DNA of 26,595 nt, taken from the NCBI GenBank assembly GCA_030950975.1, contig JAUZQL010000191.1, forward strand, positions 1-26,595, read 5' to 3'. Shown one piece after another: positions 1 to 7,497 of this stretch. The notes under the pieces are model-generated. The model was not told the DNA's origin and did no database searches. It worked only from the letters and a program-made list of their open reading frames with translations. This stretch comes from Mariprofundaceae bacterium. Lineage in GTDB: Bacteria > Pseudomonadota > Zetaproteobacteria > Mariprofundales > Mariprofundaceae. Made by a program: the position numbers and the translations under genes. How positions within the stretch are numbered: the first letter of the stretch is position 1; each line of letters starts with the position of its first letter.

Positions 1-108
1 GTTGCTGCTGGCTTAAGTGTTGTGGCATTTGATCGCGGTTCATATCCATATCATGGACGTGTGAAAGCGTTGGCTGAAGGTGCTCGTTCATCTGGCTTGA
101 AGTTCTAG
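1..108 (+). CDS. rplR: 50S ribosomal protein L18, C-terminal fragment
   Basis: Only the last 35 codons are inside the window; the frame is open from base 1 and stops with TAG at 106-108. The residues include VAFDRGSYPYHGRVKALAEG and end in SGLKF, which matches the highly conserved L18 C-terminus. L18 binds 5S rRNA in the central protuberance of the large subunit. It lies directly before rpsE, the expected spc-operon order, with 9 bases between its stop and the rpsE ATG. The 5' part of the gene lies outside the window. Confidence 0.96.
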   Translation, partial: VAAGLSVVAFDRGSYPYHGRVKALAEGARSSGLKF

Positions 109-117
109 GAGAATTTG

Positions 118-594
118 ATGATTAACGCTGATGAATTAGAGTTAACAGAAAAGCTTGTTGATATTAACCGTATTGCAAAAACAACATCTGGCGGTCGTCG
201 CATGAGTTTTTCTGCATTGATGGTTGTAGGTGATGGTGCTGGGCATGTTGGTTTTGGTCATGCAAAAGCCAAGGAAGTTCCAGAAGCTATTCGTAAAGCG
301 AATGATATCGCACGTAAATCAATGATTTATGTTCCATTGAAAAATGGCACATTGCATTATCAAGTGACAGGTCGTCAAGATGCTTCACGTGTGATGCTTA
401 AGCCTGCTACTGAAGGTACAGGCGTAATTGCTGGTTCGACAGTGCGTGCCGTGATGGAAGCGGCAGGTATTCGTGATGTGTTGACAAAAAGTCAAGGTTC
501 TCGTAATGCTGTCAATGTAATTCGTGCGATTTTTAATGGTTTGAAATCATTGGAAAGCCCTGAGCAAATCGCAGCTCGTCGCGATAAATCTTGA
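118..594 (+). CDS. rpsE: 30S ribosomal protein S5
   Basis: This encodes about 158 residues with the S5 double-stranded-RNA-binding N-terminal domain (LVDINRIAKTTSGGRRMSFSALMVVGDG, split here as LVDINRIAK and GGRRMSFSALMVVGDG) followed by the S5 C-terminal domain (GTGVIAGSTVRAVMEAAGI). S5 helps decoding accuracy and small-subunit assembly. An in-frame TTG at 115 precedes the ATG at 118; I prefer the ATG because the AGGAG at 107-111 is then 6 nt upstream. The length is close to that of the enterobacterial protein (about 167). It is part of the spc operon between rplR and rpmD. Confidence 0.97.
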   Translation: MINADELELTEKLVDINRIAKTTSGGRRMSFSALMVVGDGAGHVGFGHAKAKEVPEAIRKANDIARKSMIYVPLKNGTLHYQVTGRQDASRVMLKPATEGTGVIAGSTVRAVMEAAGIRDVLTKSQGSRNAVNVIRAIFNGLKSLESPEQIAARRDKS

Positions 595-623
595 GATTCG
601 GCATAAGAAACAGGAGCTGTTAA

Positions 624-815
624 ATGTCTAATAGTAATGTGGTTCGTATCCGCCAGGTAAAAAGTGGTATTGGATACCCTAAAGATCAAAGATCGACATT
701 GGTTGGTCTTGGAATTCGCCGAATGCACCAAGTTGTTGAGTTGGAAGATACAGCATCGGTTCGCGGCATGATAAATAAAATCAACCATTTAATTGTGGTT
801 GAGTCTGCGCAATAA
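624..815 (+). CDS. rpmD: 50S ribosomal protein L30
   Basis: This is a 63-residue protein with the L30 pattern: VVRIRQVKSGIGYPKDQR, then TLVGLGIRRMHQVVELED, then a helix ending in a short strand (INHLIVVE). Length and order match bacterial L30, a small large-subunit protein. The ATG at 624 has AGGAG at 612-616 at good spacing. It lies between rpsE and rplO in the spc operon. Confidence 0.96.
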   Translation: MSNSNVVRIRQVKSGIGYPKDQRSTLVGLGIRRMHQVVELEDTASVRGMINKINHLIVVESAQ

Positions 816-831
816 GCGGGGGATAAAAGTT

Positions 832-1278
832 ATGAAACTCAATACAATTCAAGCAAGCTCCGGCTCTCGGAAAGAACGTCGCCGTGTTGGTTGTGGTATT
901 GGTTCTGGACATGGTAAGACAGCAGGGCGTGGACATAAAGGTCAAAAGTCTCGTTCTGGTGGTAAAGTCATGCGTGGTTTTGAAGGTGGTCAAATGCCTT
1001 TGATTCGTCGCCTTCCAAAGCGCGGTTTTACACCATTGTCTAGGAAAGAGTATCAATTGGTAAACCTTGAACAATTGGCAAATTTTGAAGCAAATTCTGT
1101 TGTCGATGCATCTGCATTGTATGCGGCGGGTTTTATTCGTAATGCTGTTGATCCCATTAAATTATTGGCATCAGGTGATATTTCTGTGAATTTACAAATT
1201 CATGTTTCAGCGGTGTCTAAAACTGCTATCTCTAAAGTTGAAGCCGTAGGTGGTTCGGTTAACTTGGCTGAGGCATAA
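832..1278 (+). CDS. rplO: 50S ribosomal protein L15
   Basis: This encodes 148 residues beginning MKLNTIQASSGSRKERRRVG. The N-terminal half is the typical glycine- and basic-rich extension (GSGHGKTAGRGHKGQKSRSG) that threads into 23S rRNA, followed by the GFEGGQMPLIRRLPKRGF signature and the globular C-terminal domain. The frame is open further upstream to 793, but that stretch overlaps rpmD and is not L15-like, so the ATG at 832 (preceded by GCGGGGGA at 816-823) is the start. It is followed closely by secY. Confidence 0.97.
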   Translation: MKLNTIQASSGSRKERRRVGCGIGSGHGKTAGRGHKGQKSRSGGKVMRGFEGGQMPLIRRLPKRGFTPLSRKEYQLVNLEQLANFEANSVVDASALYAAGFIRNAVDPIKLLASGDISVNLQIHVSAVSKTAISKVEAVGGSVNLAEA

Positions 1279-1282
1279 TTCA

Positions 1283-2614
1283 ATGCAGCAAGCTCCTCAA
1301 ATGGGTGGACTCGGCAGTATAGGGAAAATACCAGAGCTGAAAAATCGCATTTTATTTACATTGAGTATGTTGATTGTGTATCGTTTAGGGGCGCATGTTC
1401 CTGTTCCTGGTATTGATGCGCATGTGCTTGCACAATTTTTTAATCAGGCTCAGGGAAGCTTGTTGGGTTTGTTCGATATGTTCTCTGGTGGGGCATTATC
1501 TAGGTTGACGATTTTTGCCTTAGGTATTATGCCATATATTTCGGCATCGATTATTATCCAATTGATGACAGTTGTTTCACCTAAACTGGAACAGTTGAAG
1601 AAAGAAGGTGAGTCAGGTCGTCGAAAAATAACGCAATATACACGTTATGGAACACTTGTTTTGGCTGTTTTTCAAGGCATTGGCATGTCCATTGGTTTGG
1701 AAACGTTCTCAGTGAATGGTCAGGCTGTTGTGATTGATCCGGGTATGGAATTCCGTTTTATGACGGTTGTTACTTTGGTGACTGGCACGATGTTTTTGAT
1801 GTGGCTGGGTGAACAAATTACTGAACGCGGTATTGGTAACGGTATTTCATTGATTATTTTCTCTGGTATTGTTGCAGGATTGCCTGCGGCAATTGGCGGA
1901 ACACTTGAATTAGCAAGGACAGGTGAATATTCGGCATTTACTGTACTTGGTTTGTTTGTAATGGCTGTGGCAGTGACAGCGGCTGTGGTTTGGTTTGAAC
2001 GAGCACAGCGACGGATTGCCATACAGTATGCAAAACGACAAGTTGGTAATAAAATGTTTGGTGGTCAGTCATCATTTCTACCGTTAAAAGTGAATACAGC
2101 GGGTGTGATTCCACCGATTTTTGCATCGAGTTTGATTCTTCTTCCTGCAACCTTTGCTCAATTTACAAAGGGTGTTGAAGGGTTTTCTTGGTTATCCGAT
2201 ATTTCAGCGTTGCTATCACCAGGTGCATGGTTATATATGGCATTGTTTACGGGGCTTATTGTTTTCTTTTGTTTTTTTTATACGGCAATTGTATTCAACC
2301 CAAAAGATACTGCAGATAACTTGAAGAAAAATGGTGGTTTTATTCCTGGTATTAAACCAGGTCAAAAAACGTCGGAATATATCGATAAGGTTTTGACGCG
2401 TATCACGGTGGTTGGTGCTGCTTATGTGACGGCTGTTTGTTTGTTGCCTCAGTGGTTAATTTCTGAGTTGTCAGTGCCGTTTTACTTTGGTGGTACAAGC
2501 TTGTTGATTATTGTTGTGGTCAGTATGGATACGATGACACAAATTCAATCGCATTTGATGTCTCATCAATACGAAGGCTTAATGAAACAAGCTCGTTTGA
2601 AAACAAGGCGTTGA
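1283..2614 (+). CDS. secY: Protein translocase subunit SecY
   Basis: This encodes a 443-residue polytopic inner-membrane protein, the same length as E. coli SecY, with about ten hydrophobic segments. Recognisable parts are the N-terminal amphipathic KIPELKNRILFTL, TM1 with LGAHVPVPGID, the plug/TM2 region (GLFDMFSGGALSRLTIFALG), the C4/C5 cytosolic loops (AQRRIAIQYAKRQVG; GGFIPGIKPGQKT) and a basic C-terminus. It forms the SecYEG channel that exports and inserts proteins. The ATG at 1283 lies 4 nt after the rplO stop. The frame is open upstream to 1250 inside rplO, but that extension is not SecY-like. adk follows after 1 nt, so translation is likely coupled. Confidence 0.97.
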   Translation: MQQAPQMGGLGSIGKIPELKNRILFTLSMLIVYRLGAHVPVPGIDAHVLAQFFNQAQGSLLGLFDMFSGGALSRLTIFALGIMPYISASIIIQLMTVVSPKLEQLKKEGESGRRKITQYTRYGTLVLAVFQGIGMSIGLETFSVNGQAVVIDPGMEFRFMTVVTLVTGTMFLMWLGEQITERGIGNGISLIIFSGIVAGLPAAIGGTLELARTGEYSAFTVLGLFVMAVAVTAAVVWFERAQRRIAIQYAKRQVGNKMFGGQSSFLPLKVNTAGVIPPIFASSLILLPATFAQFTKGVEGFSWLSDISALLSPGAWLYMALFTGLIVFFCFFYTAIVFNPKDTADNLKKNGGFIPGIKPGQKTSEYIDKVLTRITVVGAAYVTAVCLLPQWLISELSVPFYFGGTSLLIIVVVSMDTMTQIQSHLMSHQYEGLMKQARLKTRR

Positions 2615-2615
2615 T

Positions 2616-3260
2616 ATGAATATTGTTTTATTTGGTCCTCCAGGTGTAGGGAAAGGCACGCAAGGTGTTCGTTTAGCAGAAAGATTTTCTATTGTTCATT
2701 TGGCGATGGGCGATTTATTAAGAAAAGCTGTAAAAGATAAGACTGAACTGGGTGTTCAGGCTAAATCTTATATGGATGCTGGAAAACTTGTCCCTGACAC
2801 TGTTGTGATTGGCATGATTGAAGATCGTATTATTTCTAAAGATGCATCCAATGGTTTCTTGTTGGATGGTTTTCCTCGAAATGTTGCGCAAGCGATGGCT
2901 TTGAATGCAATGTTACTAAAACATAATCTGAATATTGATCATGTTATCTTTATGGAAGCAGAAGAAACATGCTTGATTGAACGATTATCAGGTCGCCTGA
3001 TTTGTAAAGGTTGCGGTTTTGGATTTCATAGGCACTATTCGCCGCCCGAAAAAGATGGTTGTTGTGATCGTTGTGATGGAGAGCTGTATCAACGTGAAGA
3101 TGATCGTAAAGATGTGATTGAGCAGCGGCTTAAAGTATACCTTAAGGAGACTCAGCCATTGTTGGATTTTTATTCTGATTCGGATGTTTTTTCTAAAGTG
3201 GATGCAATGCAAGGTATGGATGAAGTGTTTCATACATTAGAAAAAGCAGTACAGGGCTAG
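2616..3260 (+). CDS. adk: Adenylate kinase, long form with zinc-type LID
   Basis: This encodes a 214-residue enzyme that interconverts ATP + AMP and 2 ADP. The P-loop GPPGVGKGT is at residues 7-15, the AMP-site DGFPRN at 84-89, and the LID domain spans about 122-160. The LID carries four cysteines (C130, C133, C150, C153) in a CxxC...CxxC arrangement known to bind zinc in many bacterial Adks; enterobacterial Adk lacks it. The gene starts 1 nt after secY and ends 4 nt before infA, so it is embedded in the secretion/ribosomal operon. Confidence 0.97.
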   Translation: MNIVLFGPPGVGKGTQGVRLAERFSIVHLAMGDLLRKAVKDKTELGVQAKSYMDAGKLVPDTVVIGMIEDRIISKDASNGFLLDGFPRNVAQAMALNAMLLKHNLNIDHVIFMEAEETCLIERLSGRLICKGCGFGFHRHYSPPEKDGCCDRCDGELYQREDDRKDVIEQRLKVYLKETQPLLDFYSDSDVFSKVDAMQGMDEVFHTLEKAVQG

Positions 3261-3264
3261 AGAA

Positions 3265-3483
3265 ATGGCAAAAGAAGATATTATCGAAATGTCTGGGGAA
3301 GTGATTGAAAAGCTTCCCAATGCAATGTTTAAAGTTCGTTTGGAAAATAGTCACGAGCTGTTATGTACCATTTCTGGCAAGATGCGAAAGTATTATATTC
3401 GAATCTTACCTGGTGATAAAGTTACAGTGGAAATTTCTCCTTATGATTTAAGTCGCGGTCGTATTAGTTATCGTGCAAAGTGA
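3265..3483 (+). CDS. infA: Translation initiation factor IF-1
   Basis: This encodes 72 residues, the standard IF-1 length: MAKEDIIEMSGEVIEKLPNA followed by FKVRLENSHELLCTISGKMR, then RILPGDKVTVEISPYDLSRG and a short basic tail. It is a single OB-fold (S1-like) protein that binds the 30S A site during initiation. It lies between adk and rpmJ, an order seen in many bacteria outside the enterics. Confidence 0.97.
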   Translation: MAKEDIIEMSGEVIEKLPNAMFKVRLENSHELLCTISGKMRKYYIRILPGDKVTVEISPYDLSRGRISYRAK

Positions 3484-3486
3484 TCA

Positions 3487-3502
3487 CATGGTTGTAACCA
3501 TG
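3487..3502. repeat. Inverted repeat between infA and rpmJ
   Basis: CATGGTT at 3487-3493 is repeated as its exact reverse complement AACCATG at 3496-3502 with two bases between. As RNA it could fold with a 6-bp stem and a 4-nt loop (TGTA). No clear T-tract follows, so it is a poor intrinsic terminator; it may be an mRNA processing or stability element just before the rpmJ ribosome binding site, or chance. Confidence 0.4.
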
Positions 3503-3526
3503 AATATTTTGACGGAGGAATGAACA

Positions 3527-3640
3527 ATGAAAGTTCGTGCGTCAGTAAAAAAAATGTGCAGTAAATGCCAAGTAATTCGCCGTAAGGGAATTGTTCGCGT
3601 TATCTGTGAAAATCCAAGACATAAGCAGCGTCAAGGCTGA
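3527..3640 (+). CDS. rpmJ: 50S ribosomal protein L36, cysteine (zinc) form
   Basis: A 37-codon gene beginning MKVRASVKKMCSKCQVIRRK and ending PRHKQRQG. It matches L36, the smallest large-subunit protein. The zinc ligands C11, C14, C27 and H32 are all present, so this is the C+ form rather than the cysteine-free paralogue made under zinc limitation. GGAGGA at 3514-3519 is a strong ribosome binding site for the ATG at 3527. It stands between infA and rpsM. Confidence 0.96.
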   Translation: MKVRASVKKMCSKCQVIRRKGIVRVICENPRHKQRQG

Positions 3641-3672
3641 TGTGTTGTTTAGTAGTTAGGTAGGAGGAAGCA

Positions 3673-4044
3673 TTGGCTCGTATTTCTGGGGTAAATATTC
3701 CAACACAGAAACGTGTAGAAATTTCTTTGACGTATATTTTTGGTATCGGCTTAAGCAGTTCTAGGCAAATTCTTGCAGAAGCAAAAATTGATCCAAATAC
3801 ACGTGTAAAGGATTTGACTGATTCTGAAGTCGATAGTATCCGTAACATCATCAATACAGATGATTATACTGTAGAAGGTGACTTGCGTCGTGAAAAGACG
3901 ATGGATATTAAACGATTGACAGATTTAGGTTGTTATCGTGGTTTGCGCCATCGTCATGGTCTTCCATCACGTGGTCAAAAGACTAAAACCAATGCGCGTA
4001 CACGCAAAGGTCCACGTCGTGCCATTGCTGGCAAGAAGAAGTAA
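3673..4044 (+). CDS. rpsM: 30S ribosomal protein S13, TTG start
   Basis: This encodes 123 residues with the S13 signature MARISGVNIPTQKRVEISLT, the helix-two-turn-helix IFGIGLSSSRQIL, the GCYRGLRHRHGLPSRGQKT rRNA-contact loop and the basic tail TRKGPRRAIAGKKK. S13 lies in the head of the 30S subunit and contacts the tRNA and L5 bridge. The initiator is TTG at 3673: the encoded MARISG aligns exactly with the family N-terminus, AGGAGGA at 3662-3668 is well placed, and there is no suitable ATG. A TTG start in such a highly expressed gene is unusual. Confidence 0.96.
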   Translation: MARISGVNIPTQKRVEISLTYIFGIGLSSSRQILAEAKIDPNTRVKDLTDSEVDSIRNIINTDDYTVEGDLRREKTMDIKRLTDLGCYRGLRHRHGLPSRGQKTKTNARTRKGPRRAIAGKKK

Positions 4045-4065
4045 ACAAGGTTAAGGGATAGTATC

Positions 4066-4452
4066 ATGGCTGCACCAAAAACAGGTAAGAAGCGTGTTCG
4101 CAAGAATATTGCAAGCGCTGTAGCGCACATTAAAGCTTCTTTTAACAATACAATTATTACATTTACCGATGAAGCAGGCAACGCAATCAGCTGGGCTACT
4201 AGTGGCGCATCAGGTTTTAAAGGTTCTCGTAAGAGCACACCTTTTGCAGCGCAGATTGCTGCTGAAGAAGCTGCACGCAAAGCGATGGATCACGGTGTGA
4301 AGAATGTTTCAGTGCTGATTAAAGGACCAGGTTCGGGTCGTGAATCTGCATTGCGTGCAATTGCTGCGGTTGGTTTGAATGTGGTTGCTATTCGTGATGT
4401 TACACCCATTCCGCATAATGGTTGTCGCCCTCCGAAGCGACGCCGGGTTTAG
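4066..4452 (+). CDS. rpsK: 30S ribosomal protein S11
   Basis: This encodes 128 residues. The conserved regions are IASAVAHIKASFNNTIITFTD, shown here by AHIKASFNNTIITFTD, then SSGASGFKGSRKSTPFAAQ-type sequence (here ATSGASGFKGSRKSTPFAAQ), GPGSGRESALRA and the C-terminal DVTPIPHNGCRPPKRRRV. S11 is in the 30S platform near the mRNA exit and the anti-Shine-Dalgarno region. It follows rpsM by 21 nt and precedes rpsD by 11 nt in the alpha operon. Confidence 0.97.
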   Translation: MAAPKTGKKRVRKNIASAVAHIKASFNNTIITFTDEAGNAISWATSGASGFKGSRKSTPFAAQIAAEEAARKAMDHGVKNVSVLIKGPGSGRESALRAIAAVGLNVVAIRDVTPIPHNGCRPPKRRRV

Positions 4453-4463
4453 GAGTTTAGAAG

Positions 4464-5093
4464 ATGGCTCGTTATTTAGATGCTAAGTGCCGCTTATGTC
4501 GTCGTGAAGGTGAAAAATTATACTTAAAGGGTGGCAAATGCTATTCTGATAAGTGTCCAATTGAACGTCGCCCTTATGCACCAGGTATGCATGGTCAAGG
4601 ACGTCGCGTTAAAGTATCAAACTATGGTATTCAGTTACGCGAAAAACAAAAAGTAAAACGTATTTACGGTTTGCAAGAAAAACAATTTTTACGTTATTTT
4701 AAAATTGCCGATAAAATGCCTGGCGTGACTGGCTTGAATTTATTGCAATTGTTGGAATCTCGTTTGGATAATGTGGTATATCGCATGGGCTTGGCAGCTT
4801 CCCGTACAGAAGCACGTCAAATTGTTCGCCATAAATTGGTATCAGTGAAGGGACGTATTTTGAATATTCCTTCCTACCGTGTGCGTCTTGGTGACCAAAT
4901 TGCCATTGTTGATGCAGCAAAAGAACATTTGCGTATTAAGTCTGCAAGTGAAAGCGCAGGTCAACGTGGTTTGCCTGAATGGTTAGATATGGATTTAACA
5001 ACGTTCGCAGGTGTATATCGTGAATTGCCAACGCGTGATCAATTGGATCCGAATATTCGTGAACAGTTGATTGTTGAATTGTACTCCAAATAA
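4464..5093 (+). CDS. rpsD: 30S ribosomal protein S4, zinc-type
   Basis: This encodes 209 residues. The N-terminal domain keeps four cysteines (C9, C12, C26, C31), the C+ zinc-binding form found in many bacteria; the E. coli protein lacks them. The S4 RNA-binding domain is visible at LESRLDNVVYRMGLAASRTE followed by ARQIVRHKLVSVKGR. S4 nucleates 16S rRNA folding and in enterics represses its own operon; whether that holds here cannot be seen. It lies between rpsK and rpoA. Confidence 0.97.
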   Translation: MARYLDAKCRLCRREGEKLYLKGGKCYSDKCPIERRPYAPGMHGQGRRVKVSNYGIQLREKQKVKRIYGLQEKQFLRYFKIADKMPGVTGLNLLQLLESRLDNVVYRMGLAASRTEARQIVRHKLVSVKGRILNIPSYRVRLGDQIAIVDAAKEHLRIKSASESAGQRGLPEWLDMDLTTFAGVYRELPTRDQLDPNIREQLIVELYSK

Positions 5094-5110
5094 TTAGTGA
5101 GGTTGAGTTT

Positions 5111-6085
5111 ATGGAATTGATTAAGCCACGTTCAATCTCGCTTGAAGAGATTGTTCCCGGACGTTCTGCAAAGATTACTTTTGAACCGTTAGAGCGCGGT
5201 TATGGAACGACTCTTGGTAATAGTTTGCGCCGTATGCTTTTATCATCCTTGCCAGGATCTGCGGTTACATCGGTTTGTTTTGAAGGTGTGACGCATGAGT
5301 TTGATACAATCAAAGGTGTTCGTGAAGATGTGATGGATATCATGTTGGCAATGAAAGAAATTGATATTGCTATGGATAATGATGAAGCTGAGCGGGTGAA
5401 CTTATCCTTCTCTGGTGAAGGCGTTGTGACTGCGGGTGATATTGATTGCCCTACAGGTGTGCGCATTCTTAATCCAGAGCTTGTATTAGCACATTTAAAT
5501 GCCGACGCTGTATTGAATTTTGAAGCCATTGTAGAAAAAGGTCTTGGTTATGATCCTGCACAAGAACGATCAGATGATGATCGTCCTTTGGGATTTTTAA
5601 TGCTTGATGCTTCTTATTCACCAGTTCGTCGTGTTGCAACACGTGTTGAAAATGCGCGTGTAAGTCAAAAAACGAATTATGATAAGTTAATTCTTGAAGT
5701 GGAAACGAATGGATCGATTGCACCAGAAGATGCGATTGGAAAAGCGGCAGAAATCATTCAAGATCAATTGGTTGTTTTTTCTGATTTTACAGCACTTGAA
5801 ACAGTACCTTCTGAAGAAGTTGTTGATGAAGGTATTGAAGATGTATTATCACAGCCGATTGATTACTTAGATTTATCAGTACGTTCAATGAATTGTTTGA
5901 AGAGTGATGATATTTTCCGTGTTGGTGATTTGGTTCTCAGGACTGAGCAAGAAATGTTGCGTACCCCTAATTTTGGTCGTAAGTCCTTGAATGAGATTAA
6001 AGAAGTATTGGAAAATATGGATCTGTCTTTAGGCATGGAGTTAGAGAACTGGCCACCACAAGAAGACGAATCTATCGAAGCTTAA
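5111..6085 (+). CDS. rpoA: RNA polymerase subunit alpha
   Basis: This encodes 324 residues. The N-terminal assembly domain (about 1-230) shows ERGYGTTLGNSLRRMLLSSL and DVMDIMLAMKEI. A flexible linker (about 231-246) is followed by the C-terminal domain with the DNA-contacting helices: LSVRSMNCLKSDDIFRVGDL and TPNFGRKSLNEIKEVL, ending LSLGMELENWPP. The alpha dimer nucleates RNA polymerase assembly, and the C-terminal domain contacts UP elements and activators. It is in the usual alpha-operon position before rplQ. Confidence 0.98.
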   Translation: MELIKPRSISLEEIVPGRSAKITFEPLERGYGTTLGNSLRRMLLSSLPGSAVTSVCFEGVTHEFDTIKGVREDVMDIMLAMKEIDIAMDNDEAERVNLSFSGEGVVTAGDIDCPTGVRILNPELVLAHLNADAVLNFEAIVEKGLGYDPAQERSDDDRPLGFLMLDASYSPVRRVATRVENARVSQKTNYDKLILEVETNGSIAPEDAIGKAAEIIQDQLVVFSDFTALETVPSEEVVDEGIEDVLSQPIDYLDLSVRSMNCLKSDDIFRVGDLVLRTEQEMLRTPNFGRKSLNEIKEVLENMDLSLGMELENWPPQEDESIEA

Positions 6086-6117
6086 TGCTTTATTTAGATA
6101 TTTAAGAGGAAATACCG

Positions 6118-6504
6118 ATGAGACATCGTAAACATCATGGCGGTTTAAACCGTCCTACAGGTCACCGTCGTGCATTACTTGCTAATTTAGCAACAGCACT
6201 GATTACCCATGGTCGTATTGAAACAACAGAACCAAAAGCACGTGCTATGCGTCCTTATGTTGAGAAGTTAATTACACTTGCTAAACGTGGTGACTTACAT
6301 TCACGTCGTCAGGTTCTGGCAAAGTTAAAACATCGTCCAATCGTTGACCGTTTGTTTGATGATATTGCAAAAGCATCTGCAGAACGCTGTGGTGGTTATA
6401 CACGCATGGTGAAAACAGGTTTTCGTAATGGTGATGCTGCACCAATGGCTGTTGTTGAACTAGTGGATCAAGCCATTGAGGTTGAATCTTTACAAGAAGC
6501 TTAA
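6118..6504 (+). CDS. rplQ: 50S ribosomal protein L17
   Basis: This encodes 128 residues starting MRHRKHHGGLNRPTGHRRAL and containing LANLATALITHGRIETTEPK and AKELR-type sequence (here ARAMRPYVEKLITLAKRGDL). GGYTRMVKTGFRNGDAAPMA near the C-terminus is diagnostic of L17. AGAGGAAA lies just before the ATG. It is the last gene of the operon, followed by a clear terminator. Confidence 0.97.
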   Translation: MRHRKHHGGLNRPTGHRRALLANLATALITHGRIETTEPKARAMRPYVEKLITLAKRGDLHSRRQVLAKLKHRPIVDRLFDDIAKASAERCGGYTRMVKTGFRNGDAAPMAVVELVDQAIEVESLQEA

Positions 6505-6525
6505 TTTCTTTATAGATATTGAAAT

Positions 6526-6558
6526 AAAAAAAGGTCGCACTTGTTGCGGCCTTTTTTT
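6526..6558 (+). terminator. Intrinsic terminator of the ribosomal/rpoA operon
   Basis: The stem GGTCGCA (6533-6539) pairs with TGCGGCC (6545-6551) with one G-U wobble and a 5-nt loop. Seven A (6526-6532) face seven T (6552-6558), which extend the stem and supply the U-tract. It lies 22 nt after the rplQ stop. Because both flanks are homopolymeric it could also act on transcription from the other side. Confidence 0.93.
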
Positions 6559-6585
6559 GTTTTAGACTTAGATAGGGTGACTATA

Positions 6586-7497
6586 ATGCTTATGAAACAT
6601 GGAATGTTGTTATTTAAAATTATATTAACCTTGTCCTTATTATATGCGGTTTTTTATTATGTAGATGTGCAGAAGGTCTGGAAGCAGATGCTGGCTATCA
6701 ATCCGTGGTATTTACTGGCATCCTGGTTATGTATTGTTGTTGGTTATATATTATGTGGTTTGCGTTGGGCTTGGATGGCTCAAGGTTTGGGTATTCATAT
6801 TTCACATAAACGGAAAATTCGGCTGTATTTTTTAGGCATGTTTACAAGTTTATTTTTACCTTCAACCATTGGTGGTGATGTGGTACGAGGCGTTTTATTG
6901 GCGAAGGGTGAAGGTCGTCAAGGTTTGGGTTTACTGGCAGCTGCAAGTGTTATTTTAGATCGTTTAAATGGTATGTATGCCTTAATTGTTTTATTAACGA
7001 TTTCGATGCTCTTTTTTTCATGGCCTATGGCATGGTGGGTGAGCTGGCTATTATTATTAGTCACTATGTGGATTGGATTATTATTATATCCTTGGATTCA
7101 TACCCATTTACCTGAATTTTTTCATAAAATAAAGGAACTTCCGTTGAATAGCCGCATGTTCCAAGCTATGTGGTGGAAAAGTTTACCCATATCGTTTGTG
7201 TTTCAAGTGATGGTTGTTCAAGCCCATTTCTTTTTAGCGATGGGAGTTGGTTTGGAGATGAACTGGGCTGAGATTTCAATTATGGTTGGTTTGGTGGCTT
7301 TGCTTGCAACATTACCTATTTCTCTGAATGGGTTTGGTATTCGTGAAGCTGGTTATGTTGGTTTTGCAGTGTATTTTGGGGGGAACTCTGAAAGTGCGAC
7401 TGCTATGGCAGCACTTTGGGTTATTGTATTAAGTTTAGCCGCACTTCCAGGAGCTTTTATTTTATGGCGTTTAGGTGGTCTCAAAGCTTTGAAATAG
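6586..7497 (+). CDS. UPF0104/YbhN family (LPG synthase TM-like) membrane protein
   Basis: A polytopic inner-membrane protein of about 303 residues with roughly seven or eight hydrophobic segments and no cytoplasmic catalytic domain. Family marks are FLPSTIGGDVVRGVLLAK, the helix with VILDRLNGMYALIVLL, and LPISLNGFGIREAGYVGFAV. These belong to the flippase-like family related to the membrane half of MprF. Its substrate cannot be told from sequence. The frame is open upstream to 6541, but that part lies in the terminator; ATG 6586 has AGGGTGA at 6574-6580. ATG 6592 is a possible alternative. The TAG at 7495-7497 abuts the stop of the convergent gene. Confidence 0.85.
   Translation: MLMKHGMLLFKIILTLSLLYAVFYYVDVQKVWKQMLAINPWYLLASWLCIVVGYILCGLRWAWMAQGLGIHISHKRKIRLYFLGMFTSLFLPSTIGGDVVRGVLLAKGEGRQGLGLLAAASVILDRLNGMYALIVLLTISMLFFSWPMAWWVSWLLLLVTMWIGLLLYPWIHTHLPEFFHKIKELPLNSRMFQAMWWKSLPISFVFQVMVVQAHFFLAMGVGLEMNWAEISIMVGLVALLATLPISLNGFGIREAGYVGFAVYFGGNSESATAMAALWVIVLSLAALPGAFILWRLGGLKALK

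Noticed and set aside
492..788. Minus-strand open frame across rpsE and rpmD
   Set aside because: It lies opposite two certain ribosomal protein genes and its translation has no recognisable domain; a shadow frame.
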